From: Bathynomus jamesi
Taxonomy: Eukaryota > Arthropoda > Malacostraca > Isopoda > Cirolanidae
Assembly (NCBI GenBank): GCA_023014485.1
Contig: JAJOZX010007500.1
Location: 151,501-215,500 of the forward strand
DNA: 64,000 bases
Direction of reading: 5' to 3'
Positions within the stretch are counted from its first letter, which is position 1. Each line of letters starts with the position of its first letter. The position numbers were made by a program, and so were the translations under genes. Positions 34,536 to 45,150 of this stretch are shown here, piece after piece. The notes under the pieces are model-generated. The model searched no databases, was not told the DNA's origin, and saw nothing but the letters and a program-made list of their open reading frames with translations.

Positions 34536-34740
34536 TCTAATATACTATTTCAGAAATGAAGCCTTATATATATATATATATATAATATATATGTAACAGT
34601 TTGTATGCGCACACCTACAGGTCGCTACAATTGGTGTAGAACAATGCGGTTTTCACCATTCGATGCGTCTTTTTATTGTGCAGTGCTCATGCTAAAAAAA
34701 ATTCCCTAACATCATTTCTTCCCCCCTTTTAGGGGTACAG

Positions 34741-35690
34741 TTCTTCCCTTGCCTGTACACGCATTTTTTAATTTTTCATTTTTAATCATAATTTTGGCAC
34801 AAAATAAGTCAATATTTACTAAACATTTAATATCATTCGATTCACAAAAGATTTTTCGATTCACAAAAGATTTCTTTATCGATTCAATACAAAAAATTAT
34901 ATAATTAAAACGGGCAATTTAACCCTTTACTGCCCAAAAGGACAAATTTGTAACCTTTCAAATACACGCATTCATAACTTAACCCTACAAAAAATTTGGG
35001 CGGTAAAGGGTTAAATAAACACGAGTTTAAAGTTAAACGAGCCACACTCGAAATTATTTACCGTGACTTTTGTGCGTTTTATTACTGTGGCTTTTGTACA
35101 AATAATTTTATGTATTCACAAACAATTTGATAGGATATTGATTTATCATTCTATTTTTTAGTTGTCATAGAAATACATTAATTAAGTTATCTGATTAGAT
35201 GCGCTTTTATAGTTGAAGATCATTTTTAGGAAATTATTTATTTTCCCCACTTTAAAATATTACAAAATTTCTATTAGGTATCCTAATATCATTATGCCTG
35301 TCGCTGTAAGTAAGAATTAACAATTATTTTCCATTTTATGAAAATTTCGGACCCCCTAGGCCTACAAAACCAATTTTCCCCTTTTCTTTATCAAAAATTG
35401 TTGATTTTCGGAAGTCTTTCGGTTATAAATTTGTACCAGTCTATTGTTTATCTATAATAATAATGATAATAATAATGAAAAGACTGTGTGTGTGTGTGTG
35501 TGTGTGTGGGTGTGTGTGGTGTGTGTGTGTGTTCCAGCCATCAGCCATAACCAAAATGGAAGCAGTTACAAACATGAAACTTCACACACATATTGATTAG
35601 GTCCCGAGGTTGTGCATGTGGGTGTTAATAAATTAAATAATTAATTTTAAAACATTAAATGACGTCATCAAGATCATTACGAAACCTATG
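34741..35690. other. AT-rich DNA without a recognised gene
   Basis: No gene seen. It contains an inverted pair, AACCCTTTACTGCCC near 34921 and GGGCGGTAAAGGGTT near 34999, and a GT microsatellite at 35486-35530. Confidence 0.4.
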
Positions 35691-35699
35691 GTAAAATTA

Positions 35700-35999
35700 T
35701 TGACTACCCGGTTAGGTTCATTGAATGACAGGTTAGGTCATCTGTACGCCCTTGACGATTGGTTAGGTTAAGTCGTGATATTTTCGTTGGCTTTAACGAA
35801 AATATCATGACTTAACCTAACCAATCGTCAAGGGTGTAAAATTAACCTAACCGGGCATTCAATTAACGTACCCGGGCATTCAGTTAATCTAATCGGGCAT
35901 TCAGTTGACCTAATCGGCCATTTAATTAACCTAATCGGGCATTCAGTTGACCTAACTGGCATTCAATTAACATAACCGGGCATTCAGTTTACATAACCG

Positions 36000-36005
<6 letters not shown>
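35700..36005 (+). repeat. Long-hairpin repeat with CCGGGCATTCA tandem tail, copy A
   Basis: An almost perfect hairpin spans 35751-35832. Each arm is about 38 bases, from CTTGACGATTGGTTAGG to its complement, around a TTGGCTTTAA-type loop. A tandem tail with units like TTAACCTAATCGGGCATTCA follows. A nearly identical copy in the same orientation is at 37480-37720. The CCTAACC content resembles arthropod telomere-like repeats but is not a clean TTAGG array. Confidence 0.6.
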
Positions 36006-36050
<45 letters not shown>

Positions 36051-36051
<1 letters not shown>

Positions 36052-37416
36052 CGTGTGACCACAAAAATTGTCCCTGTTTTTAATCGCTTATTACTCAGTC
36101 ATTATTGCAGCTTCACAAATGAAATAAAAAGCATTCGAAAGAGAACATTTTAAAGTTTTATTTAATTTTTTCGATATCCTGGATACGAAATCAGTACTTA
36201 TAAAAAAATGACAGTTTTATCCACCACAATCATGGGTTATTTGTCGGACATGCAACGTGTTTTCATCGCAGAAGAGATGATCAAACATGTCTCGGTAGTT
36301 GCCACCCAACGGTCTTTCAGACGACAATACGGTCAGCAAAGGACCATAGATCCTAAAACGATTCGCAGGATTTTCGCAAAATGGAAACATCACGGCTCAA
36401 TCAAGAACATGCATAAAGGCAACTCTGGGCGCAGCAAAGGTGTGCGAACCGCTGAAAACATTGATTCAGTCGCAAATCAGCTTGAAACGGACAACAAGAA
36501 ATCTGTGAGACGACTATCAGCTGTGACAGGAATGAAACGGGAGAGCATTCGGAAAATAATCACGTTGGATTTGAGAATGAAGTCATTCAAAATTATGTGT
36601 TTGCAACAGCTTAGCGAACAAGACTACCAGCGTCGTTTGATGTTTTGTGAACGCATTGAAACAATAATTGAACAAAACCAGATAAGATTAAGTGACATAA
36701 TATTCAGTGATGAATGCCACATCTATCTCAATGGGTTCATCAACAGACAGAATTACCGGTGTTGGTCACAAAACAAGCCAAATATACACTTGGAGAAACC
36801 TCTGCATTCACCAAAAGTTACTGTCTGGTGTGGTTTGAGTAGCAGCAAGGTTTATGGTCCTTACTTTTTTGAGGACCCAGAGACAAGGAGACCGCTTTCA
36901 GTAACTTCAGAAAGATATGTAGAAATGTTGAACACTGTTTTTGAATAAGGAAACTGCAGTAACAAGTGGTTTCAGCAAGACGGAGCAACAGCCCACACAA
37001 CTAGGCAATCACTGGAATGTTTAACAAGATTCTTTGAACAAAGATTCATTTCTCATCGCTCGCAGTTTTCCTGGCCCGCAAGATCTCCCGATCTATCACC
37101 TTTGGACTTTTTTCTCTGGGGATTTGTCAAGGACAAAGTATTCAGGCAAGAGCCATCCTCTATCGAAGAATTAAAGCAAGCGGTGGTAGAGAGTGTACAG
37201 TCCATTGAATGCAGCGTTTTGGAAAATGTAATAAATAACTTCCTTTCCCGTTGTGTGAAATGTAAGAATGTCCAGGGACGTCACTTTGAACACGTGTAGA
37301 ATAAATTAAAACTTTAAAATGTTCTCTTTCGAATGCTTTTTATTTCATTTGTGAAGCTGCAATAATGACTGAGTAATAAGCGATTAAAAACAGGGACAAT
37401 TTTTGTGGTCACACGG
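36051..37416 (+). mobile_element. Mariner/Tc1-group transposon, nearly intact
   Basis: Terminal inverted repeats of about 115 bp (36051-36165 and 37302-37416) start CCGTGTGACCACAAAAATTG. It sits inside a TA microsatellite, consistent with TA target use. It carries one transposase gene with a single stop. Confidence 0.85.
36208..37299 (+). pseudogene. Mariner-group transposase with one in-frame stop
   Basis: Open for 363 codons apart from one TAA at 36946-36948; the same frame continues. The N-terminal half has paired helix-turn-helix-like DNA-binding regions (KTIRRIFAKWKHHGSI, VRRLSAVTGMKRESIRKI). The DDE/D core has FSDECHIYLNG, WFQQDGATAHTT and ARSPDLSPLDFFLWG. By my count 36 residues separate the second and third Asp, a DD36D spacing, unlike classical mariner DD34D. 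The start could also be ATG 36232 (MGYLSDMQRVF). It cuts and pastes the flanking terminal repeats. Only the stop appears to inactivate it. Confidence 0.8.
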
Positions 37417-37479
37417 TATATATATATATAGCGTTCAACATCCACCCCGGCAACGCCGGGTCGCTCCGCTATTATTGAA

Positions 37480-37725
37480 TACCCGGTTAGGTTCATTGAA
37501 TGCCAGGTTAGGTCATCTGTACGTCCTTGACGATTGGTTAGGTTAAGTCGTGATATTTTCGTTGGCTTTAACGAAAATATCATGACTTAACCTAACCAAT
37601 CGTCAAGGGTGTACAATTAACCTAACCGGGCATTCAATTAACGTACCCGGTCATTCAATTAATCTAATCGGGCATTCAGTTGACCTAACCAGCCATTTAA
37701 TTAACCTAATCGGGCATCATTACTA
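37480..37725 (+). repeat. Long-hairpin repeat, copy B
   Basis: Near-identical to 35700-36005 in the same orientation, with the same hairpin (about 37526-37608) and CGGGCATTCA units. It lies just after the mariner element, so the mariner is bracketed by direct copies. Confidence 0.6.
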
Positions 37726-37729
37726 TTAT

Positions 37730-38409
37730 AATTTAGCAAAAATGTGGCTGCCTGTCTGTCCGCAGAAAAAACTTTTACGTTTCTGAACCGATTTCGACCA
37801 AACTTCGTATGGTGGATGGGGGTGATGAGTAATGAACGAAAATATATGTGTGACCAGCCCCCCCCACCACCACCACCACCACCAATTACTGTGCCCGAGG
37901 GCCCCCAGCACCGCGATAAAACTATAGAAAAGAACGCAGCAATGAAAATCTTGAGCTTCACATTGTGTCAATATTTGTGAAGCTTAAGATTTTCATGACT
38001 ATAGTTTTATTGACCAAATAATTGAACCCCCCAGTAATTAGGGGCCTGCGACCCCCAATTACTATCGGTTCAATTATTTGGTCAATAAAACTATAGAAAA
38101 GAACACAGTCATGAAAATCTTGAGCTTCACATCCGAGTTCATCGTATCAAGATTTGTGAAGTTTTAGATTTTCATGGCTGCGTTCTTTTCTGTAGTTTTA
38201 TTGACCGAATAATTGGTTCACCAGTAATTGGAGGGCCACAGGCACCCCAATTACTGAGGCCCAAGGTGAGAGGAATGGGAACGATATTTAGATAAAGGGC
38301 TATTGATGTTCAAAATAAAATACGCCGTAGGCCCACAATTCGGTTTGGGTCGAAGGTCCAAGCACCGCAGATCTAGCAAAATCGGCGCGTAGCGCCGATC
38401 TTTTGCTAG
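37730..38409 (+). mobile_element. Helitron-like non-autonomous element, copy B
   Basis: The 3' end is CTAG (38406-38409) followed by T, with an 8-bp perfect hairpin ATCGGCGC-GTA-GCGCCGAT ten bases upstream and an outer CTAGCAAAA/TTTTGCTAG pair. Internal inverted pairs around TCAATAAAACTATAGAAAAG repeat twice. The left part (GCCTGTCTGTCCGC, CCGATTTCGACCAAACTTCG) resembles leaders of non-autonomous arthropod elements. No coding capacity. It abuts the left end of Polinton 2 and may have replaced its outer terminus. Confidence 0.55.
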
Positions 38410-38410
38410 T

Positions 38411-38580
38411 ACCTAACCTAAGAGAGAGAGAGAAAGGAGGAGAGAGAGGAAGAGACCATCCAGCGTGTGCGAGATGCAGGCGCTTAATGGGAGCTCAGGG
38501 TAGCATCACTTGACTTAGAACTCGAAATCCGCCAGTTGGCTTAGAAGACTTAGAAGGCATAAATGGCTTGTATATATTAA
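38411..38580 (+). repeat. Remnant of the left terminal inverted repeat of Polinton 2
   Basis: CCTAACCTAAGAGAGAGAGAG followed by AGGAAGAG and CCGCCAGTTGGCTTAGAAG, GGCATAAATGGCTTG matches the inner part of the copy 1 repeat (about 1230-1370). The outer 300-400 bp and the terminus are missing. Confidence 0.5.
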
Positions 38581-39060
38581 TAATCTTCGAACGAATTAAA
38601 AGCGCACACAAACGCACATACACTCCCCGACTATATATACGCCCATAGATCCCCTATTATTACACACACACACTCACACACAATGTATATAAACAGATGC
38701 ATGTAAAGCCCTAATAGGAAAATATATACAAGCATAACCACCACACAAAAAAAGCACCACAGCACCACAACCACCATTCGTCTAAGTATAGCTTACCATC
38801 TCCTAACCAAACCCACCTTACCCACGGCTTTTACTTACCAGCAACTGGTTGACCGACAATGTCTCTAAATACAACCCAATAGACAGAGCTATTAAGCATA
38901 AACAAATACGTTTATGGGGCCAGGGGTTAGACCTACAAGGTCTCAAATAAAGGGCAATGGTAATAGTTTTTCTATTAAGCTTCTCATGGTGGAACACCAC
39001 GAGGCCAATTTGACGTTTGGTAGGCGATCTTTTAAAAAAAAATCGAATAAGTTAAACTAT
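38581..39060. other. Spacer with CA-rich microsatellite
   Basis: No gene seen. Short CA-rich stretches at 38600-38700 and 38730-38770. Confidence 0.4.
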
Positions 39061-39565
39061 GTTTAATACCAAAACAAATTTTCACCATAATATATAATTT
39101 TATCCTTAAACTATAACAAAAAAGATTTAATATGATTTTTAAAAAAGTAGAAATTAAATTAGGGGTAACTGTTTCATTTTTCCTCTTTTGGCCAATTATT
39201 TTGTTTCAATGCAAATTTATCTTTAGTATACAATTTTATCCTTAAACTATAACATAAAAGCATTAATATGATTTTTAAAACAAAATATAAATTAAATTAG
39301 AGGTACCTATTTCATTTTTCCTCTTTTGGCCAATTATTTTGTTTCAATACAAATTTATCTTTAATATACAATTTTATCCTTAAACTATAACATAAAAAGC
39401 ATGATGATTTTTAAAACAAATTGATTCAACAGTATTTCGGGATAATTATTTCATTTTTCCTCTTTTATCCAATTATTTTGTTTCAATACAAATTTATTTT
39501 TAATATACAATTTTATCCTTAAACTATAACATAAAAAGCATTAATATGATTTTTAAAAAAAAATA
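39061..39565. repeat. Four tandem units of about 138 bp
   Basis: The phrase TTTTATCCTTAAACTATAAC recurs at about 39099, 39236, 39373 and 39512, giving periods of 137-139 bp. Each unit also has CATTTTTCCTCTTTT and CCAATTATTTTGTTTCAAT. The third unit differs in its middle. It lies upstream of the two-exon gene promoter of Polinton 2 and has no counterpart I can see in copy 1. Confidence 0.7.
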
Positions 39566-39775
39566 ACCTATGGAATGAGTAAGTTATATTTGGCAAAGAC
39601 CCGACCCCCAGAATTCGCGGCTCGTCCAATTACAACCCAATGGGTGGGGCATGAGAACGAATCCATGGTCTCTGGTTGATGGAAAACCTCACGTTACAGC
39701 CACAACCAAATTCTCTGAAACCACCAGGAAACTCGCGAATCGAATATTGGGGGTGGGGCCAATCGGGGTCACGTA

Positions 39776-39784
39776 TATAAAAGG
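39776..39784 (+). promoter_or_regulatory. TATA box of the two-exon gene, Polinton 2
   Basis: TATAAAAGG, with CCAAT-type boxes at about 39627 (CCAATGGG) and 39759 (GCCAATCGG). The ATG follows at 39848, matching the layout at 27097-27026 in copy 1. Confidence 0.65.
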
Positions 39785-40268
39785 GGACATTTTCAGCTTG
39801 ATCTACAACAGTGATTTTATCAACGAGTAACTACACATTCTCTCATCATGGACACTTCCAGTCAGACACATCAGCTTTACTGCTCCCCTCCAATGTTTGA
39901 AGATGGGGACCTCTCTGTAGTGACTACGCTCCATCCTTCCGCAGCGGCCGATGGAAAGAACCAGCGGATGCAAAGGCCATTGAGATGTGAGTAATTACGT
40001 AATAATTTAGTTTGATTCATTCTCGGGCTACATACATCGTACCATTCAGTGCTTAACCCTTGCAAGTGTTAGTTAATTTATAAAAAGCCATAATAAACGA
40101 AGTGAAAGGATATCTGCCGAGGGGTTCGAGACTGCGACGGGGCTTAGTAGCCCAGCTAATCGTCCTTTGAGCCCAGTTAGATAAGTTGCTTTGTGCTTAT
40201 TATTTGATCCGTGTACCCTATCCTGCATTTTCTCTTATTGTAACTCCTTGTAACTCTCTTCTATATAC

Positions 40269-40411
40269 AGTGCGTTCGAAAAGTCTCTCCGCAGTGCTAT
40301 GTTAAACGTATAGGAAATTGAAAAACTACAATGTTTTAATTCAACCATGATTTAGTGATTTTATTACATAACCTTTCGTAGCACGTTGACTTCGGAGAGA
40401 CTTTTCGAACG

Positions 40412-40417
<6 letters not shown>
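40269..40417. mobile_element. Short MITE, about 149 bp, in the intron of the two-exon gene
   Basis: Perfect 23-bp inverted termini, AGTGCGTTCGAAAAGTCTCTC with its complement GAGAGACTTTTCGAACGCACT, are flanked by TA-rich DNA. Length, terminal repeats and lack of coding capacity fit a mariner-type MITE. Confidence 0.7.
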
Positions 40418-40453
<36 letters not shown>

Positions 40454-40869
40454 TTATGGAAGTATGTTAACAACCCGGTTAGGCCATCTGCTTGCTGTTT
40501 ATTGACCCGTGCGCCCTAATCGTCATTTTATCTTATTGCAACTCGTTGTAACTCTCTCCTCCCATATATACATCGCGGTATCCTGACATATAAATGCAAG
40601 TTTATTACTGGATACTGTGCTAGGTTTTCTGTAATTAATGTGTTCTATTATTTAGAGAGTGAATTTTGTTTATCAAATATTTACGCTTAATAAATTTGTA
40701 GAAAGTTCTACAGGTAGGGTTTTAGAATTACTAAAACTTTAAAGGTATGGAAATTCCAACGGTCCTGGGCTCGCGACCCTGTGATGGTAGGCATTACGTA
40801 GTATGCAGAGTTTGGATAAAAGTACTTCCGGCGCTGTAAATTCGTATACTTTTGTCTCCGTGGTAATTC

Positions 40870-40907
<38 letters not shown>

Positions 40908-41124
40908 TGTGGATATAATAATACATTTTCTACTCACCACATTTTGTTGTAAAATGTTTCATTAAAATAGCAGGTATCTTCAATTTTTAATTATAGGTTA
41001 GTTTGGAATAGTACTGAGCTAGGCCTTCTGAATACAAATCGATTCATGAAAAAATTGGATTTTAATTAAAAAAGATTCAGAAAATGCATGAACTAATCAA
41101 GTTAATTACCCTTTCTCCTTATAG
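40418..41124. other. Rest of the intron of the two-exon gene
   Basis: No gene seen. TA microsatellites at 40418-40450 and 40872-40904. Confidence 0.4.
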
Positions 41125-41491
41125 GCCGATGCAGAACTCGATCGTGTTATAGCTACTTTTCGTGACAGCTTTGAAGAAAAGTAAATAGTCGACGGCGATT
41201 TGGAGGTTTTACAGCAGAGTCAGCCCAGTTACCTGAACAAGGAGGTCCAAGTATTGGCTCACATCCGGTCCAACGATTGCCATATCGTTGGGGAACTAAT
41301 GTAAGGTTTTTTCTTTTGGTTAAGAACAGGCCAGTGTATTTTCATCAATTTATTAAATGATAGAAACCATGTTTTATAAATTAGTACAATTCAGCTTAAA
41401 TTAGTTACAGATTTAGCATCCAATAATTAAGCTACAGAGCACAAGACTAACATTATTGGGGACATCTTATATTTACATAATATAGTGACAG

Positions 41492-41998
41492 TTATATATA
41501 CGCGTGTAAAACTTTATACAATACATCGAGTGCGCACAAATGGGAACCTTTTTTTATCTGCACGCATACCAATTCATCATTCAGCTCAGTGTCGCACAAA
41601 TCGAATAATTTTAAAAATTTATAAATCCCTTTGCACGCGACATGTGCAGGAGAAATGAAAGACAATAAATCCCTCAAGTATTACTAAAATATCCTTGTAA
41701 TTGGTGGGAATTCCAGACAATTTCAGGGATATGCAACTGTTCGAGAAATTTTACAATAACAGAGCCACTCAAGGGATGAGTCCCCACTGAATTAAAATAA
41801 TACATTCTTTCCCCATTTTTAATGTATGTTGCAAGCCAATGAATCCCTACGCCATCAACAATGTCCGTTTTGACAATAATTCCACGCATTTTCTCGTAGT
41901 TGGTAATTTCAATGTTTCATTCTTCGCAAACACACCGATAAATTTGGAGCGTTTGATTCGGTAGCTATTCATTATCTCTGAAGTGTATTCGTATTCAT
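41492..41998 (-). pseudogene. Polinton 2 adenain-like protease
   Basis: The start is near 41998 (overlapping the capsid gene end), with a missing base near 41970. The catalytic His region reads GIHWLATYIKNG (about 41845-41820). The catalytic Cys codon TGT of copy 1 is TGA here (41685-41683), so the nucleophile is replaced by a stop. The C-terminal segment to 41492 stays readable. Confidence 0.75.
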
Positions 41999-41999
41999 T

Positions 42000-43120
42000 T
42001 TAATAGTCAGAGACTACGTTCCTGAAGCGGTCAACCTCAATTAGGGCTTGTGACTCGAGATATACTAGTACACTAATAGGCGCGTCTAACGGGTTGGCGA
42101 ATTCCAATCTGACTGAAATGTTCCCACTTTTTTGTGGACTTAAGTGTGTATTTACACTAGCAGAGAAGTCGGGTGTGCTATCAAACGGGTAAAGGTTAAA
42201 TTGATCGCTGAATTCTTTCTGCGTTACCCCAATCCCGAGCTCATCACAATCCCCTGTAATATGGGCCAGATTACTATAAGCTCTCGCACAAAGCGGGACC
42301 ACAGCGTCTGATGAATAGTCCGTATCCATAGACCCGCCCAACACAACGCCATTGACGAAGAGAGTTATATTTTTAAGTCCGAAATTCTCGAATTTAAAGG
42401 AGTTCTTTTTATATTTTCCATTCGTCGAAACGTGATTCTGCATTCCAATTAATAACCTTTCAGGTAGAACTCCCAGGGCCACGTTTCCTATCTGTTTCGA
42501 GGCCAACCCTGCGGGCACCGTGTATAGTTTGATCTGTACTCTGTTAATTGAGTATTTTACTGTTGCGTGTATTAAATTTTTTTCAATTTCTACATATTTT
42601 GACGAACTTAATTTCACTCGCTGTACGCGCAGATATGTTTCCATAATGTGAACCACAACGGGTTTTGCGCCCTCTTCTTGATCAGGTCCCCGATTTATGC
42701 AGATCTCAGGATTCATGCGGGTGAGCTTTAATTTCATATCCACCCCACTCATAAGCAGTTTCTCCTGGAATGTGAAGTCTGTATGCAGGCGTCCAAAACA
42801 TTCGTGTATTTTCTTTTTAGAATTTGTAAATTTGTCCTTTATACTACTTTCGTCTTTAGTCTGATAATAGCCCTCGGCAGTTAAAAAGGTGTAGAAAGTT
42901 GGTTTCGGGAAATACAATAGATTTATCAACGCAGTTCGTTCCATCTGAATGGGCTATACGTGGTTTAGCGTACATGTGCATGCACCTTGGATCAAAAAAG
43001 CAAGGGCCTGAGCTGGATATCACGAATTCTATAGGGGCACTCAGGGATGTAATTGTGTTTAATGGGTTAATTGTAATAAAATTCACTGTGCTCAATAGAA
43101 ACTTGTGTTGGATGAAGCGT
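42000..43120 (-). pseudogene. Polinton 2 major capsid protein
   Basis: The C-terminal 314 codons (42944-42000) are open and show LYTVPAGLASKQIGNVALG, LYPFDSTPDFSASVNTHL and LIEVDRFRNVVSDY, diagnostic of the double jelly-roll Polinton capsid. The N-terminal segment (43095-42856) is in another frame. About 140 bp present in copy 1 are deleted between PETNFL and AEGYYQ (near 42890). The start codon seen in copy 1 is not preserved. Confidence 0.8.
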
Positions 43121-43235
43121 GCAATGACGAGTCAGAAATAGTGTCACTTCTCTCGACAAGTAGTAATCAGCTTATGATTCGTGATAGCAATGTCCTTAGC
43201 TTGTATCAGTTAAAAAAAATGGTCAACCATAGGTT

Positions 43236-43586
43236 TCATTCGCTTCTTTTTTGACGTCCTTTTATGTTTAAGGCCACGTGTTGGTAACCCCTTTTTCCGG
43301 ACAGCCCTCCTCTTCTTCCTGCCACCACGCATTTTTCTCTCTGCATCTTTGATGAGTTCGTCCCGTGTAGTTTATAATGTTTTTTTAGAGCTTTTTTAGG
43401 TTTAACTCCACCCATTATGTCGTCTACCGTGTTAAAACCTGATTGTAACGCTTTCCTCCCGAGGTATCTGGTCCCCCTCTTCAACAATGGGACAGCCGTG
43501 CGTAGTATGGTTGAAAAAATGAATCCAAGCCCACTCCCACGCTGATATCTCACCCCTCGATAGACTGTGAAAGTTCTTCGGGTCAT
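43236..43586 (-). pseudogene. Polinton 2 basic core-like protein
   Basis: Homologue of 23858-24244. The N-terminus FTVYRGVRYQRGSGLG and LLKRGTRYLGRKALQSG are kept. A frameshift near 43370 replaces the KKK-rich tail with unrelated residues. The bases encoding the tail (ending at MKPMVDHF-equivalent, about 43220) are still recognisable. Confidence 0.65.
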
Positions 43587-43664
43587 TATAACTGAATGCG
43601 ACGAAAGTGCAGCTTCAGTGTTAAGCTCCCGCCACCGAATGGGAAATTTTTCCCTCAATCGTTT

Positions 43665-44468
43665 TTATATATATTAAGATATTGGTTAATAGATTAGTTG
43701 CAACATTCACATAATGGGGCTTGTCATATGTAATGCTCAAGCTCTTCCTTCTATGGTTGGGAATGTGTGCAATGCGCAGCAGACGCGCCTGAGTGTCCCC
43801 AACAAATTGATGCTCACCATATTGCTGTAAATTTTGCACATGTCTGGGGATGGATAGCCATCACCCAGTTTCTCCAATTTCAGCTGATACATTAAGCTGG
43901 ACAAGTCATGTTGTGCCTCGTGAAAGACACCTCTTTGGAACGCTGCTCCATATCGGCCCTAGGTTATAATTTGGAGCAATACTTTGTCTTTAATATTTCT
44001 ATTATCCTGTGATTTTAGGGTCAGAGCATGTGCAGGGGTTTCTTTGTTTACGATTTCGTATACTAAATCAGCCGTAAGATTTGAGCTTTTTAAACTTCCG
44101 TTTAAGTCTCTCACAACATCCTCGGCCTCACCATAACGACCCGGGCCTAGTGTTACTACTGTAGTGTAATACAGGGCCTCCCCCACTCCGGGCGGCACGC
44201 ATGGTTTCATCCCTAATTACTCCTGCCTTTTCACACTCATCACGATCTCTAAGAACCGTAAAACCGGGTTCCATATAATCAATACTTAAGAAGCTGGTGG
44301 ATAGCTGAATTTCACATAGCCCAACCTCATACGAATCACGTTTCAATTCAATGGACCCATGGAGTTCTGTTACAAAAGTGGCTAGGGTATTGTTAGGATG
44401 TACAGACAGAGAAGTGTGACGGGAGTGTGACGGGCCGGGAGTGTGACATATAAATGGTTAGGCGCCAT
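43665..44468 (-). pseudogene. Polinton 2 penton-like minor capsid protein
   Basis: The start is 44468 (MAPNHLYVTLP). A short tandem duplication of CGTCACACTCCC just after it, then frameshifts near 44180, 43960 and 43840, break it. Matches 22994-23779 of copy 1 in order and content. Confidence 0.65.
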
Positions 44469-44477
44469 GTTGTATAG

Positions 44478-44899
44478 AATTTAAGCTTCATTATTGCAGC
44501 AGCTTTTATATAGGTGTTGAAGCCTTCTGGGTACCCTAGCCATTTTACCAGGTACATTTTTCTCTTTCCTGAACCTTTGCTGCCTAAAATTTTTTCAATT
44601 TTAAACACATTTTTTTCTAAATTAAATGTCACTTTCTGCAACTCCTCGCGGTAAAAGCCTGCGATTTCTTCCCCATTCAAATCTTCAACGTAATACATCA
44701 TTATCTCGCTTTTAGGTCTCATAGCCCTAACTTTAAAAATCTCACGTGTCCATCCTTGCTCAAATCCCTTCGCGAATTTATTTCCCGAACGCGATAGCCT
44801 TACATAACCATTAATTTTGAAACGCGTAGTGTGGCGATGCTCTACGAATATCTCTTCTCACCTCACGCTCTGTGTACATACCCCTTTCTAAAACCTCGT
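44478..44899 (-). pseudogene. Polinton 2 integrase, C-terminal part with chromodomain
   Basis: Continuation of 55652-54984 beyond the 10-kb retroelement. It shows EIMMYYVEDLNGEEIAGFYR and then a chromodomain, FKIEKILGSKGSGKRKMYLVKWL. Relative to copy 1, at least one frameshift lies near 44800. The right edge (44879-44899) is the 21-bp target duplication. Confidence 0.75.
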
Positions 44900-45150
44900 A
44901 ATGTGGGGGTTGTGAAGTTTCTCACAACCCCCCCTTGATTTTCAAATTCCCCTTTTGGGGGTTGTGGAGTTTTTCACAAAAAAAATCTCACCCAAATTTT
45001 CAAGTCTTATCTGGTTCTTCTCACAAGTTTTTCTCTCCCGCAGGAGTTTAGTTAGTATAAAACGATCAGTAATACTGATGTGTCCTGTTGGAAGCCCCAG
45101 TTATTGTGGTGTTGTCATTTGTATTTCACCATCATTATCATGGTTAATTA

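Larger units (their letters stand above)
32927..34740 (+). repeat. Three copies of a repeat unit with G-rich minisatellites between
   Basis: Units at about 32927-33120, 33449-33640 and 34536-34740 share CTAATATACTATTTCAGAAA, GAAGCCTTATATATA, TGCGCACAC, GGTGTAGAACAATGCGGTTT and ATTGTGCAGTGC. Between them lie purine minisatellites built from ATGGGGGAGGGGGTGGGG and AATGGGGAAACTCAGAAAA (33160-33410, 33690-34075). These have many GGGG runs and so quadruplex potential on the plus strand. Confidence 0.6.
39848..41301 (+). pseudogene. Two-exon small gene, Polinton 2 (degraded)
   Basis: Exon 1 is 39848-39986 (MDTSSQTHQLYCSPPMFEDG...) with a GTGAGT donor. Exon 2 starts at 41125 after CTCCTTATAG, reads ADAELDRVIATFRDSFEEK and then hits TAA; the rest (NDCHIVGEL) continues past it. 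Relative to copy 1, one base is missing at the start of exon 2, so phases no longer fit. Shared residues include the DG in exon 1 and RVI..FR and NDCHI in exon 2. The intron has gained a MITE (40269-40417). Confidence 0.55.
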
